The notes under the pieces were generated by a model. The model saw only the letters and a program-made list of their open reading frames with translations. It made no database searches and was not told where the DNA came from. Both the position numbers and the translations under genes were made by a program. From assembly GCA_963681505.1 (NCBI GenBank), contig OY811993.1, positions 3,699,489 through 3,763,488 of the forward strand: a stretch of DNA of 64,000 bases, written 5' to 3'. Position 1 is the first letter of the stretch; every line of letters starts with the position of its first letter. Shown piece after piece: positions 43,659-54,993 of the stretch. This DNA comes from Eunapius fragilis. Lineage: Eukaryota; Porifera; Demospongiae; Spongillida; Spongillidae.

Positions 43659-44207
43659 ATGTATAAAGTTTAATATAGTAATTACATGAAATCTTGTAAT
43701 CTATGCCTGTCAGTGATCCTCATTTGGGGGTGAGTGTGTATGCATAATTATCCAACTTTCAACCCTTAATATCAGCAACGTTACTACACAGAACCATGTA
43801 CAAAGCATGTCAACATGACAATGCACATGCACACCCACATGCGACTAAGCTTGAAACCTGACCGGCTGTAAGAGTCATTAAATTTAATTAAAAAATTAAA
43901 GAATTGATTGCTTAAAATTTTAACAACCGATTGAAGCGGTTGTTTAGCTAAATAGAACCAGTTTAGGCGAACGTTCTATAACCTAGTATTGTATAAGCCT
44001 TCAAATAGTGGTCATTGTCCACACTGTTCGGATGAAAAATTTGATTTCCCACAGCATGTATAAAATATGCATTCAACTGGGTGTCTATGGAGAGCTGAGT
44101 ACCATAACGCATACAAATGAACAATGGGTTTAATCCCTGCATGGCCACTGGTTAGGGTTGTGGTGGTCTAATGGATGGGTTTGCAATGACAAAAATGGAT
44201 CCTATGT

Positions 44208-44335
44208 CACTCCCTTCTCACCCCCCTCTCTCACTCTCTTTCCCCTCTCTCCCTCTCTCTCTCTTTCTCTCTCCCTCCCTCTCTCCCTCCCTCCCTCCAT
44301 CTCTTTCCACCCTCTCTCTCGTGTCTCTCTCTATC
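44208..44335. repeat. CT/CCCT microsatellite
   Basis: Pyrimidine tract of CTCTCTC and CCCTCCCT units. Open frames over it are Ser/Leu/Pro-rich artefacts. Confidence 0.9.
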
Positions 44336-44649
44336 ATGACTCAGGTCTATCCCAGCTTGTTACCTTTTGGCACTGGTTTGATGCCAGTGCTATTCCTTGA
44401 TAGGAATGCCTATTGTTTTGTAGCCCTTACCACTGAGAAACAACCCATTGGTAATATATGTGTATAAGGTATAGTACTCACCAATCTGAAATTACTCTCA
44501 CAAACATCATGTGGCTTGCCTGCATAAAATTAAACTGCATGAAGCTAATACAAAATTATCTTGCTTGGCCAGTATATTGGCCAACCATGTATTTGTATAA
44601 TACATGCATTGCAATAGTGTATCAAGTGTTTTGATAATCGATTCATCCA

Positions 44650-46028
44650 CCAAGACCCCTAGCTAGTTACTAGTAACTTACAAAAGATTGAAGGCACCGG
44701 GCCTTTCTGTAAGACCTCTTGCTTTCTGGATCGCCGTTCTTGTCACGCAGCCCCTTCTTTCTTTCATGCGCTTCCACGAAATTTAAATGCCACGCTCTGC
44801 ATATTCAAACCAATATCTTGCGAGTCGTCTGCTTTCATTTACTATGCACCCTCTTTTGTTATGTTTATTATAATAGTGGTGCATGATACCTGTGTACGTC
44901 ACTATAGATATATAACAACAAGGGCTTTTGTTTTATATCCATTGCTACCATTAATGATATACTTAAACCAATGCAAGCTAGACAAATAAGTAAAGGTCAT
45001 AATACGAAATATAATTTATGTCCGATTGAATGAGGGTAATGAGTCTTGCTGTCTTAGCTTTCTAAGCGTATGCAGTTTCACTAATGATATATTCGCCGTT
45101 GGGATATATATACTAAATTTTATAGAGGCCACATATACTGTCTGCTAAACGTTAATTTCACGACGTCGACATCTCAAATAATGGTATCGCTATCATTACA
45201 TAAGAAGAAGGGATGTGCCTGTTTACTGTGTGTCGTGTGCTAACGGTAATAAATCAAGCTTTACCTAACAACTGAAATCTGTATTCATGAAGAGTTATTA
45301 CGTTGTATAGGTATTCGCTGGCTCTATCCTAATACGCGCGTTTGCTAAATAGAAGCTGCGGGCCGATCGGAATCTTGTTATTTGTATTCACGACACTTAA
45401 AGATCCACGCGCAGTTGGAGTGTGTACGTGCATGCGTCTGCGTGCATGTGTGTGTGTGTGTGTGTGCGTGTGTGTGTGTGTGTGTGTGCGTGTGGGTGGG
45501 TGGGTGTGGGTGTGCATGCGTGCGCGCGCGCGCGTCTGTGCTATAAGTTGTTTATGAGGCCGGAGGATGGTCAAGTTCATTGGCCAAGCTCGCCCATACG
45601 AAATGTGGGGCCGCCGACATGCTAAAGGAAGAATAATTCAGACTGTATAGTTTCTCACCCGTATAGTCTCGCGGTGCTAGAACCCACAGTAAATATGCAG
45701 CTAGGCTATAGAACGGTAACCGGGATATAGGTGTGGCTTCGTAGTTATTAGAAAGCCCGATTCCATTCCGGACACACTTCGATTCCATACCAAATTTTCA
45801 AATGTTCGATTAAAATAATATTTATATTTGACAAAACCAATAATTGAACCAATTTTACGCAATCGTTCAAATTCTCGACTTTCCAATCCAAGCTGCCATC
45901 GAAATTGAGGCGAATGTCTGGCAAATTGTGATTATGTCATTAAACGAAAGATCGAAAAATGGCAATAAAATGGACAAACAAGAGTGCCATTAATAGAGTA
46001 ATCAAAATGGCGGAAAGGCACACAGACC
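44650..46028 (-). repeat. Right inverted arm
   Basis: Mirror of the left arm. Holds the matching open frame at 45701-45886 with four residue changes (for example T to N and R to H) and a TG microsatellite at ~45448-45488. Outside that frame the arms differ by many indels. Confidence 0.85.
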
Positions 46029-46034
46029 CATAAA

Positions 46035-46895
46035 ACATTGCGCTTTAAGAGAAACAATGCTTACAACATTTTACATGCCCAGTCAGTCTGATTTTGTGAC
46101 TTTCGTCAAGTATAATTCAAGATAGGAATGGAAGAACGAAAGTTACCAATCGCTTCATAATAGATGGGAGAAGTCGCTTTGCAGGCCATATAGACGTGTA
46201 TCGCATGGAAGATGAAACTACAACGAGTAATGGACATTCGCTATTAGTAGCCAATATGATATCATGACATCACTGTTTTCAAAGGCAACTGTACGAGGTG
46301 TTATTGTATCCGGCACTGCTTTCAATAGGTACTTTATTGGTTAGTTGTTTTTCTAAAAATGTCTTCATGCAATCAAAAGAAAAAGCGATGAAATTTTTAA
46401 GTAACAGATTAATCAGAAGAGAACAAGGCATAACGCTGAGGGCACTGTGAAAAAAGATGATGCCCGCTGAACGCAAAAGAGACCACACACAAAATCAGAT
46501 GCACAAGGAGAACTCAGTTCCTAGGTGTCTAAGTAATACAACCAACACAACTACCACCAAAAGGTATATTGTATTGTTTGATTTATGCCATTTGTCCTTT
46601 GTTTAGGATTCCCAAACGTGATGTGTAAAACATTAAGCAGTTCGGGATCATTACTAGGAAAAACAGGACTAGATATCAAATGTGGCAGCACTTAACTACC
46701 TGATGTATTTATCGCTTCACCTGCATGCAAGTTTTTTAATTTTAACCACAAACAATAACTACCACCAAAAGGTATGTTATAGCATGATCAATGGCATTGG
46801 GCCTCCCTTTTAAGATTCACAAATTATGTGCATGCATGCTGCACGATGTTGAAAACACTGTACATGTAAACATGGTCACCCATCTTGTGTGAGTT
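46035..46895. other. No supported gene; short direct repeat
   Basis: AACTACCACCAAAAGGTAT occurs at ~46549 and ~46756. Otherwise nothing recognised. Confidence 0.5.
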
Positions 46896-46904
46896 AAATA
46901 TCGG

Positions 46905-47265
46905 AAGTTTCGTTAGAAACTTCCATATAGGATTTGACCCCGACTATGAATGTCATTAAAAAAACGCGACCCGTCTGTAACAACACTCCCGACGATCGGA
47001 TCGTGTAGCTTGTTTTAGCAATCGATCTAGAAGTCAAAAATGAGTAGTTTCGTTTTTGTTTCATGTCGCTGAACCGCGTGGTTGTTGAGAACAAGCGTGT
47101 ACTGCCCGTCCTCGTACCCAGTCTCGGAACAAGGGGCGGGTCGTCTTCTCATTCTTATTCTTCTTCTCCTTCTTGGCAACGCATAACTCAGGACAGGAAC
47201 ATTTCTAAGCGATGAAAATTTCACCAATAGCTTCAGAATCGGCTGGAGGACTCGCTTTTATATAA
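46905..47265. repeat. Dispersed repeat, copy 2
   Basis: Related to 2236-2560: shared TATAGGATTTGACC-like start, CATTAAAAAAACGCGACCCG, GATCGTGTAGCTTGTTTTAGC, a TTCTTCTTCTC stretch and CTTCAGAATCGGCTGGAGGAC. It ends immediately before the second foldback MITE. Confidence 0.6.
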
Positions 47266-47278
47266 TATATTAAGAAAA

Positions 47279-47559
47279 CAAGTAAATAAAAACATTCTCT
47301 ACGAGAAAGTTGGTGGGATATAGGATTTGATTATGACATTGGTGGTGTAAAAAGCAAGAAAACAAGGTCTTATCAGAAGGGAAAATGTCATAGTCCTATA
47401 TTTAGCACACAAACAACACATGCCCTAGAAATGGGCTAAATATAGGACTATGACATTTTCCCTTCTGATAAGACCTTGTTTTCTTGCTTTTTACACCACC
47501 AATGTCATAATCAAATCCTATATCCCACCAACTTTCTCGTAGAGAATGTTTTTATTTAT
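47279..47559. mobile_element. Foldback MITE, copy 2
   Basis: Hairpin along its whole length: arms ~47279-47410 and ~47435-47559 with a ~25-base loop. Outer motif AACATTCTCTACGAGAAAGT then TGGTGGGATATAGG as in copy 1. The inner part of the stem has a different sequence from copy 1 yet remains complementary between its own arms. Confidence 0.85.
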
Positions 47560-47564
47560 ATATG

Positions 47565-48720
47565 TGTATGGTTTCATTTTTACACCTCATTTCCTCATTT
47601 GCATGCTGGTGGGAATTCATTACACTGTTATTGCATTTTATATGTCTTATACCTGGGGGCTAAATCCAATATAGGTAAAAGAAATGATTTGGTAATGACA
47701 GCAATCATTTCCTACAGCTACTCCTACAAACCCAGGAGTAAAATGGTGGTCTTGAGCAAGCTTAGCATGCAAGCTGTAACTGTAAGAGAGTGTTTATTGG
47801 ACCTCCACCCTCCCCCCCTGCTCCACCAGGTCCCCTTTTCCATGTTAGGACTCCAAGGTCAGCAATGGATGCCCCTTGCTTCTCTACATCGGGGCAATCC
47901 CCCTCTTCCACCTCTGCCACACTTCCGCATTGAGACACCCCCTCTTCCGTAACATCCAGCAGATCCTCCTTACTCCACACTGGATGCCCCTCTCCCCCAA
48001 CAGTAGATGCACTCCCTCTATCAAACTCCACAAGTAGACACAATTTGAGGATCCTGATACCTTCTTGTCTGCATGCAGAGAGGTGTGATGAAATTCACAA
48101 TCTATTATCAGACTGTAGACCACCAAGTGGGGGTGATGCCTCAGGTGGCTCAAACTGTCCCCTGTTTATGTGCTAGATCCCCTTGGCCATCATGGTGCAG
48201 GCGATGATGTCACTGAATCACCGCAATAAACTGCTACAAGGCCCTGGGCCCACCTTAATTAACGTAGAGGCAGGCAGTGCTCATGACCATAGCCCCTCTT
48301 GCCCTGCTGACACCCTAGTTTTCCTAACTGGTCTGTGGGTAAGCCTTTGTACTGGTCTGTGACATCACCAGTTAGACTCCGTAGCACCTGTCCCATATGC
48401 CTCCACCACACAGATTTATACGGAGACACAAACCCAACCTACTAGCTCCTTGCATTGTGGGTCATTTGTCTAACACCTGCTGCAAGTCCCGATTCCCAAA
48501 GGCGGACTAAGAAGTTTTTGGAGCATAGACACGTCTCAGCTTCTCACCTTGCGGCCATCTCCAACGTGGGCAAGGTTAGCGGCTGACCTTTATGGCAGGC
48601 GGAACCTACACCTGGTGCGAGCCAACGCCACAGACATCCTCTCCAGGTGCTTTGTCCTTGACAATTAAGTTTATTAGGTTAAAAGTAGTTGTGTTTTATG
48701 TTTATGAGGTGTGTGTATTA
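47565..48720. other. No supported gene
   Basis: GC-richer stretch with overlapping open frames on both strands (47762-48153), proline- or glycine-rich and unrecognised. Confidence 0.45.
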
Positions 48721-48914
48721 CAAGTAAATAAAACAGTCACTATCAGAAAGTTGGTGACGTATAGGATTTAGGATTGAAAGACAATGTTGTGTAAAAACGT
48801 TTAAAGGAAAATGAAATAGGCCAATTTCATGTTTCCGTGTTATTTACATCACCATTGTCTTTCAATCCTATATATGCCACCAACTTTCTCGTAGCGAATG
48901 GTTTTATTTCATTG
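48721..48914. mobile_element. Foldback MITE, copy 3 (short)
   Basis: CAAGTAAATAAAAC at the left, matching CAATGAAATAAAAC reverse-complemented at the right; arms share AGAAAGTTGGTG and GACAATG(T)TG.GTAAA. 194 bp, more diverged than copies 1 and 2. Confidence 0.75.
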
Positions 48915-49044
48915 TATATAGACCTTCTTGATTTATTTTGGTTTCTATTATCGTTCCCCAAAATGGATGATCGTGGATTAATTTATATTGTGCGGTGCTG
49001 ACGTATGACAGATTACGGAGCGCATGGTCATGTGACACATGAAA

Positions 49045-49157
49045 GAGCGGGGGACGTGAGGAATTTTGGGCGTGGGTTTTAGGCGTGGTACCAAGTATAA
49101 AAGGAGCGGCTATACTCTAGGTGATTCCGTTGGTGTTGTTAGTACAGACGCAGCAGG
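49045..49157 (+). promoter_or_regulatory. Core promoter of EF-hand gene 1
   Basis: TATAAAAG at 49096-49103, 62 bp before the ATG, followed by GCTATACTCT at 49109-49118. The TATA box and GCTATACTCT are both found before EF-hand gene 2, and in mutated form in the captured fragment at 13994-14148. GGGCGTGG upstream could bind a KLF/SP-type factor (inference). Confidence 0.65.
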
Positions 49158-49589
49158 ATGGCGAGTTTTACAGCTGAACAGTTGGCTGCGTTCAGACAAC
49201 ACTTCTCGCGGTTTGACGTGGATGGAAATGGAAGCATTGCAGGAGCCGAACTGCACCCGTTGTTGGAGTCTCTCGGTTATTCAACTAGTGCTAGACAAGT
49301 GAAGGCTTTTTTGAAATCCGTTGATACCAACCACAGCGGCTCCATTGAGTTCGATGAATTTGTTGCAATGGTTGCTCAGAAAATCAAAAGCGACACTGCG
49401 TTGAAGTTTTTCCAAGCTGTGGACAAGAATGGCGATGGATTCCTTTCGGCCGACGAGCTTCGCACCGCACTGCAACAGTTCGGCCAAAGCGTCAGCGAAG
49501 ACGACCTTGCCCGCTACATGGCCAAAGCGGACAAAGACGGAGACGGAAAAGTGAACTACGAAGAGTTCGCCATCCTGATGGGACTGTAG
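49158..49589 (+). CDS. Calmodulin-like EF-hand protein 1, 143 aa, intronless
   Basis: Small cytosolic calcium sensor of the calmodulin/troponin C superfamily. Four canonical EF-hand loops, each with Asp at loop position 1 and Glu at 12: residues 20-31 (DVDGNGSIAGAE), 56-67 (DTNHSGSIEFDE), 89-100 (DKNGDGFLSADE) and 125-136 (DKDGDGKVNYEE). Length is close to calmodulin (about 149), but the sequence is too diverged to be calmodulin itself, so the target is unknown. The ATG at 49158 lies 62 bp after a TATA box and opens MASFTAEQLAAFRQ, like the AEEQIAEFKEAF start of calmodulin. It is a single exon, unlike most animal calmodulins, which hints at retrocopy origin. A near-identical paralogue follows 4.1 kb downstream in the same direction. 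Confidence 0.92.
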   Translation: MASFTAEQLAAFRQHFSRFDVDGNGSIAGAELHPLLESLGYSTSARQVKAFLKSVDTNHSGSIEFDEFVAMVAQKIKSDTALKFFQAVDKNGDGFLSADELRTALQQFGQSVSEDDLARYMAKADKDGDGKVNYEEFAILMGL

Positions 49590-52401
49590 TTTGTAACTTT
49601 TTTGTGTACGAATTGATTTACTTATCTGTTATAATCGATCAATGGCCATCAACAACAAGCTAGCATGATATGTTACACCAAAATTATGCGATATAGGTCA
49701 CTCGCGCGCTTGGCATGCTATTCTTACTGGCCGTATATTCTATTTATAAGATTGCATACTACTTGCCGTCAGGTGCTCAGATTGACAACATGTCATCGGC
49801 GGACGTCCTGGGGTAAATGAACAGAAGGCGCGGTAAAGCTTTAAATAAGGCGCGGTGCGTCATAAGTAAAAACTCTGGATCCTCGCGATACCGCAGTTAG
49901 CCCGAACCACTCCAACGTACTGTCAAAACCGGCCGCTATACCGACCGTCAGGAAAAGTGAAAGGTTTAATCAGTGGGAGAAAACAGTCGGCTGGCAAGGT
50001 AATACATGCACCGCGTACCACCTAATATTTTGACTCATCTTTTTGTCAGTTGAACTTCTGGATCGCGGCACCTATTGCATTTGCTTCCGTTGTCTCGATA
50101 GCTGTCTATAGCGCAATTAACCGCGCTCCAGCGGTATGGTGGAGTTCCGACTTAGTTCGAAAATTGTCCGATCGAACTGAAAGATGGAGAAACGTTTAAT
50201 TGACTGTGCAGAACCATCTGTTTCAAATAAAAGAGCTACTAAGCCAAGTATCAAGACATTATAGTGAATGCATGCTGCCAAGTAAAGGTACATGCATGCA
50301 TTCATCCCAAGCCACGATATATGTCATCAGTACAATTTTGATTTTGCAACAAGTCTTCGGTGAAACAAGATTTATTCGTGCACTCACTGATGTTGCTCTG
50401 GTCACCCTTGTCACAAAACATGAATGTCAATATGCAGTATAATAAGCAGGAGCTGCAACGAAATTTTGCAGCATGCAGGATTTTTAAAAAATCTCCTCAC
50501 GTTTGCCATCCACATCAGCCTGGCATTCATGCAGGGAGATGTAGAACAATCTTTATACTAGTATGTGCAGTTGACGCCACTGTGCCACAGACCTTATTGG
50601 TAACTCCTGCATGAAATAAATAACTGTCAGTTTTTGGACTATGGATGAATAACTACGAGATATACCATGGCGTCGGGGTCAAAGGGATATATAATATGGA
50701 AGAATCATGAAAGACATCCCTCAAACTGTTTTTGGCATATAGCAGGGCCAACATTCTCTCCCCTCTACATGTCATGGCAGGTGGTAAACATGCAGCGAAT
50801 TAAGGATGGACAATAGGAACCCCACAAGAAGTGTCAAATTCCAAACCATCCCTTCAAGTAACCTAGAATGCACCAGGCTTGTGGAGGAGGTGAAGAACCA
50901 ATGAAGGAACGACTGACGACACACTTTCAACAAATGTTGGCTGTAGCGGACTCTTAACTGGCAGTTTTTTCCCCCAACATATGGCAGATAAATTATTGTT
51001 AATTGATTTTGACAAGAACTGACTGCTGATACATCCACAGCCAATGAGAGCTCTGAATTTGGTTCATGCACAGGACACCTCCATTCCTTTGAAGCAGGCC
51101 TGGTAATGTGAGATAATAATTCATATTTAGCTCGTTTATGCATGGAGCACCCTCTATGAGGGTTTGTCCAATCATATGCATAACACACTAAATAAGTGCA
51201 TAGGTGGCAGCTGAATGTAATATTGATGGACGGTGCCCGTGCATGAATGCATGCGTGAGTGAGATAAATCAAACCCATATGCAGTTGGTGTGAGATTGGC
51301 TACATGAATGCATTCATGTCACATGTGATAATTGGGACAAAGAAGTGCAGATTTGAATGCTGATAGGCTGCTTTCAAATCCCTTTGAACTTGCAGTTCTT
51401 CATTTTTACGCGGCTTCAGCTCACATTGTTGGAACCCATTTCAGCTACCCTAAATCATGCTTTGCGTAGTGTTGGACTAATCTGTTTAAGCTAGATATAG
51501 TGTTCATGTCATTAGTGACAAAACTAGTTTGAGCTTCATTTTTTACTTCATTGTCTTTGATATTAAATCCCTAGTCAACTCGAGCATCAAGGTGCAACTT
51601 TACTAAACAAGCAAGTAATTCATATACACAATGGGAGGAACAATCCAAAACTTTTGGAAGGCCTTGTATAATAACATGTTTTCCAATCAGTGCCTCATGA
51701 GTTTCCTTCAACTCTGTCTTTACACGTTACAGTTGGTGACTAAGAAGTGTACTTTCAGTTTATGACAGATCATTTTCTGAGGGAGAACAAGGTTGCTTGA
51801 GTTTAAAGCAATAAGTTTGGTTCTTGTTGCATTACTACAACCAATACCACTGTCGTCCTGCATCAATGACACACACACAACCATTCATTTCACGATCTCC
51901 TATTTATTGTCTGCACACATACGTATGTGCATGTGTGTGTATGTGGTTTGTATGTGTGTGAGTAGGACTTCCCACAAACTATCTTAGTCACTTACCAAAT
52001 CCCAGGAACTGAGGTTTGGATATTAATCAAGAAATCTAACAACCATGTTACTTAGTGAATGGATCCAAGGTAAACTGTCAATGGCCTGTAGTGTAAATAT
52101 TTGATTTTCAATTGAGCCATTCAGAATTGTTGCAATGCATTATTCCTGATAGCTGGCTGCCATCAATGTGTATTGGCCACTGAATAGCCAGTAGAAAACT
52201 GACAACTTAACGAGTTTTAAATGACACATTTTGGGCATGTCTTTCAAGGCCAACTGTCATTGGCTTACAAACAAAAAGGTTGTTCAATTGAGCCATTCAA
52301 AGCGTACACATTGGTAGCTGAATAGTCTTGGAAGTAACCTGACAATATACATAATGCTTTAATTTTTGTCCACTATAGATGTTGTGCAATAAACCATCTG
52401 C

Positions 52402-52404
<3 letters not shown>

Positions 52405-52471
<67 letters not shown>

Positions 52472-52503
52472 ACACACAGCACATGCGCACACACACACAC
52501 ACA
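52405..52503. repeat. CA microsatellite
   Basis: About 30 pure CA units followed by imperfect ones. Confidence 0.95.
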
Positions 52504-52880
52504 CCATGTATGCAGATATAGTCTTCTAGCTAGGGTGTTTGTAGGCTCTGCAAAGAGATGGACACAGTGCATGTGCTTCTTTATGTGGCATATTGGTATG
52601 ACATGTTATTAACACTTACTGTCACTGCATAATAATTTGGGTTTACAACTTATTTACTATTATTCAAAATGTAATGTGTAAGTAAATATGGGATATGTGG
52701 CATCAGGCCATAGTAAATGTAAAGCTTTTGTTTATTGCAGTGATACATCTTTTACATACACATTAGTACTGCATGCATGCATATGGTCAGTAGTAAATAC
52801 AATATAAAAGGTCAAGTCTATAGATTTAGAGAGAGAGACTATGAGGGGAGTGGCATCAGATTAGCTAGCTGTATGACTGC

Positions 52881-52882
<2 letters not shown>

Positions 52883-52940
<58 letters not shown>
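52883..52940. repeat. TG microsatellite
   Basis: About 28 pure TG units. Confidence 0.95.
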
Positions 52941-52941
<1 letters not shown>

Positions 52942-53195
52942 ATGTCACATTGCACACATGCATGTTAAAGGCTAGGAATGCTTTTACATGTTGGTGGGCA
53001 GCGCCACATCTAACTGAATCAGTATACATTTGCAGCAACAGTAATTAGTATATAGTTGTTCGGTCAGTTCGTTGCTATGCAATTGGTTGAAGTGTTTAGG
53101 AATTTTGGGCATCAATTGCAGCAACGGTGAATTCAATTACTCCGTTGCTAGGAAATGGGTGCGGAGTATTTAGGAATCTTGAGCATGAAACCATG

Positions 53196-53234
53196 TATAT
53201 AAGGGGCCGCTATACTCTTTTATCAGCATACGGG
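53196..53234 (+). promoter_or_regulatory. Core promoter of EF-hand gene 2
   Basis: TATATAAGG at 53196-53204 followed by GCTATACTCT, the block shared with gene 1. The ATG lies ~39 bp after the TATA box, so the 5' UTR would be very short. Confidence 0.6.
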
Positions 53235-53669
53235 ATGGCGAATTTTACAGCTGAACAGTTAGCTGCGTTCAGAGAAAACTTCTCTCGGTATGACGTAGAT
53301 AAAAACGGAAGTATTGCGGGAGCTGAGCTGCACCCGTTGTTGGAGTCTCTCGGTTATTCAACTAGTGCTAGTCAAGTGAAGGCTTTTTTGAAATCCGTTG
53401 ATACCAACCACAGCGGCTCCATTGAGTTCGATGAATTTGTTGCAATGGTTGCTCAGAAAATCAAAAGCGACCCTGCGTTGAAGTTTTTCCAAGCTCTGGA
53501 CAAGAATGGCGATGGATACCTTTCGGCCGACGAGCTTCGCACCGCACTGCAACAGTTCGGCCAAAGCGTCAGCGAAGAAGACCTTGCCCGCTACATCGCC
53601 AAAGCGGACAAAGACGGAGACGGAAAAGTGAACTACGAAGAGTTCGCCATTCTGATGTCCCGACTGTAG
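53235..53669 (+). CDS. Calmodulin-like EF-hand protein 2, 144 aa, intronless
   Basis: Paralogue of the gene at 49158. Same four EF-hand loops with all calcium-coordinating positions kept: DVDKNGSIAGAE, DTNHSGSIEFDE, DKNGDGYLSADE and DKDGDGKVNYEE. I chose the ATG at 53235 (MANFTAEQLAAFREN) over an in-frame ATG at 53127, because homology with gene 1 starts here and the TATA box lies between the two. The tail is MSRL instead of MGL. From ~53330 to the stop the DNA is almost identical to gene 1, while the first 90 bases and the upstream region differ more, which suggests recent gene conversion or an uneven duplication. It probably has the same role as a calcium sensor, with a different promoter. 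Confidence 0.92.
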   Translation: MANFTAEQLAAFRENFSRYDVDKNGSIAGAELHPLLESLGYSTSASQVKAFLKSVDTNHSGSIEFDEFVAMVAQKIKSDPALKFFQALDKNGDGYLSADELRTALQQFGQSVSEEDLARYIAKADKDGDGKVNYEEFAILMSRL

Positions 53670-54187
53670 TTTGTAACTTGATTGGTTTTCTTTGCATTAA
53701 AAATTTAGTTGTGTGCCAGCTATTTTAATTGATCATGCTATAGGTCGGGTCATCAGAACGAGCTGTGCATGTGCCAAATTTTATGAGGATGACCGTTCAG
53801 TACCGCCGGGCGCTGCAAGTCCGTATTCGGGTAACCGGCATATGGGACTGCCAGCCGTCGACTCGATTTTCACGACCTTCGGCAGTCAAATATTGACCGT
53901 GACCAGGCTTAAAGCGACCCGTCCGTTACTAGTCTCGTACCCAGACCCTCAATCCCACAGCTGCGGGTGGATTACATCACCGCTACGTGGAAGAGGGTCT
54001 GGCGAATAGGTCGAACTTTTTTGTTCTGAGTTGTTTTGAATGTTTATGTAGTTATTGTGTCGTCATAAGTGTCGTCATCGTGTAATTAAGTGCCACTGCA
54101 ATGTCTGTTCGGTGTCTGTGTCGAACTGCTCGCAAAGACGACAATTGGGAAGGCATACGCAGGCAGGACTCTACAGGCCCGTAGCCA

Positions 54188-54206
54188 GGGGGGGGGGGGG
54201 GGGGGG
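54188..54206. repeat. Poly-G tract, 19 bases
   Basis: Preceded by CCCGTAGCCAGG, a sequence of the type found at MITE termini. Confidence 0.95.
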
Positions 54207-54228
54207 TTCGGGTCTAGTCTTGTACGCG

Positions 54229-54492
54229 CAGCTTAAGGTCAAGACGGAGCGCACACAGAACAGCTCTCTCCCCTTGCTCTTCAGACCCTTCCCCGGGCTG
54301 TTGCCCACCGAGCTTTCAAAGAGGATGGCCGAGATTGATACTCTAATAAACGCCCACCATGTACAGAGGGCCGTGGACCTGTCCCGCAGGCTCAGAGCTC
54401 TGTGCAAAGAGGGCATGAAGTACTACCACACCTACCACAGGCTGCCCCTCAAGGTCTCCGTCTTGCATTCAGTCTTTGGGATGCACGAATAA
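54229..54492 (+). pseudogene. PIGN-like fragment captured inside a TIR element
   Basis: Open reading QLKVKTERTQNSSLPLLFRP continues FPGLLPTELSKRMAEIDTLI, AHHVQRAVDLSRRLRAL and KEGMKYYHTYHRLPLKVSVL, then a stop after MHE. The spacing K-V-K..LP-LF-PF..L......L...G-x-x-YYHTY-x-R-x-x-L is what I recall of the luminal-to-membrane linker in GPI ethanolamine phosphate transferase 1 (PIGN), an ER enzyme of GPI-anchor synthesis. It starts after a possible splice acceptor (GTACGCGCAG) and lacks the catalytic domain and all membrane segments. The GW motif expected next is missing. As a fragment it cannot be a working enzyme. Identity is likely but not proven. Confidence 0.6.
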
Positions 54493-54993
54493 TAATGGCA
54501 TCTAGCGATTTCTAATTGCTGTTTGACTCATTATTGCTATGGAATGCAATTACAATGTTGCGACCGTGACGTCAGACTGTGCTGCAATCTGATTGGTCCT
54601 CCGAAATTGAGGAAAGTCAGAACAAAAATGTTCGATCTATGCGCCAGACCCTCTTCCACGTAGCGGTGATGTAATCCACCCGCAGCTGTGGGATTGAGGG
54701 TCTGGGTACGAGACTAGTCCGTTACCGGATCGGGAGAGACTCGACCTTCATGTCGGCCGGATATTAACCGGACCGTGATCACTGATCGCCTATGCCTACA
54801 TGTATTCCGGTTAGCTGGTCGTCCGCGAGTTGATTAAATAGGTCGGCCGCGCGGCAACACTGTGCCGCCTCAAATACTGCATGGCCGAATGCAATCGACG
54901 ATGTTGTATGATTATTGTGCCATAAAGATTTACTCAGTTATGAATAGAAAAAGTGTGGAATCTTTTGTAATTATATATATTTCCTGTACCGTT

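Larger units (their letters stand above)
41909..46028. mobile_element. Element with ~1.4-kb inverted arms, 6-bp target duplication
   Basis: The left arm 41909-~43325 is the reverse complement of the right arm ~44650-46028, with substitutions and indels throughout. Outer ends are GGTCTGTGTGCCTTTCCGCC on the left and GGCGGAAAGGCACACAGACC on the right. CATAAA flanks both sides (41903-41908, 46029-46034). Inner ends share GCCCGGxGCCTTCAATCTTT. Both arms carry a CA/TG microsatellite at the same place. The 1.3-kb spacer has a nested MITE and a CT array but no gene I recognise. Long TIRs plus a 6-bp duplication recall Polinton/Maverick, yet the ends are not AG...CT and none of its genes are present. 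Confidence 0.85.
49590..53100. other. Intergenic between EF-hand genes; no supported gene
   Basis: Contains unrecognised short open frames, a (CA)n array at ~52405-52503 and a (TG)n array at ~52883-52940. No second copy of the EF-hand flanks was seen in the middle. Confidence 0.5.
53929..54716. mobile_element. 788-bp element with perfect 75-bp TIRs, 8-bp duplication
   Basis: The left TIR 53929-54004 and right TIR 54642-54716 are exact inverted copies over 75 bp (ends CTAGTCTCGTACCCAGACCC and GGGTCTGGGTACGAGACTA). GTCCGTTA is duplicated exactly at 53921-53928 and 54717-54724, as for hAT elements. The interior carries a host-gene-like coding fragment and a 19-G run, so this looks like a gene-capturing (Pack-type) non-autonomous element. 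The identical TIRs suggest recent movement. Confidence 0.9.

Noticed and set aside
44140-44190. tRNA-like box A (TGGTCTAATGG) suggesting a SINE
   Set aside because: No matching box B at the right distance and no A-rich tail or duplication.
53127-53234. Longer N-terminus for EF-hand protein 2 (in-frame ATG at 53127)
   Set aside because: The TATA box lies at 53196, downstream of that ATG, and homology with the paralogue begins at 53235.
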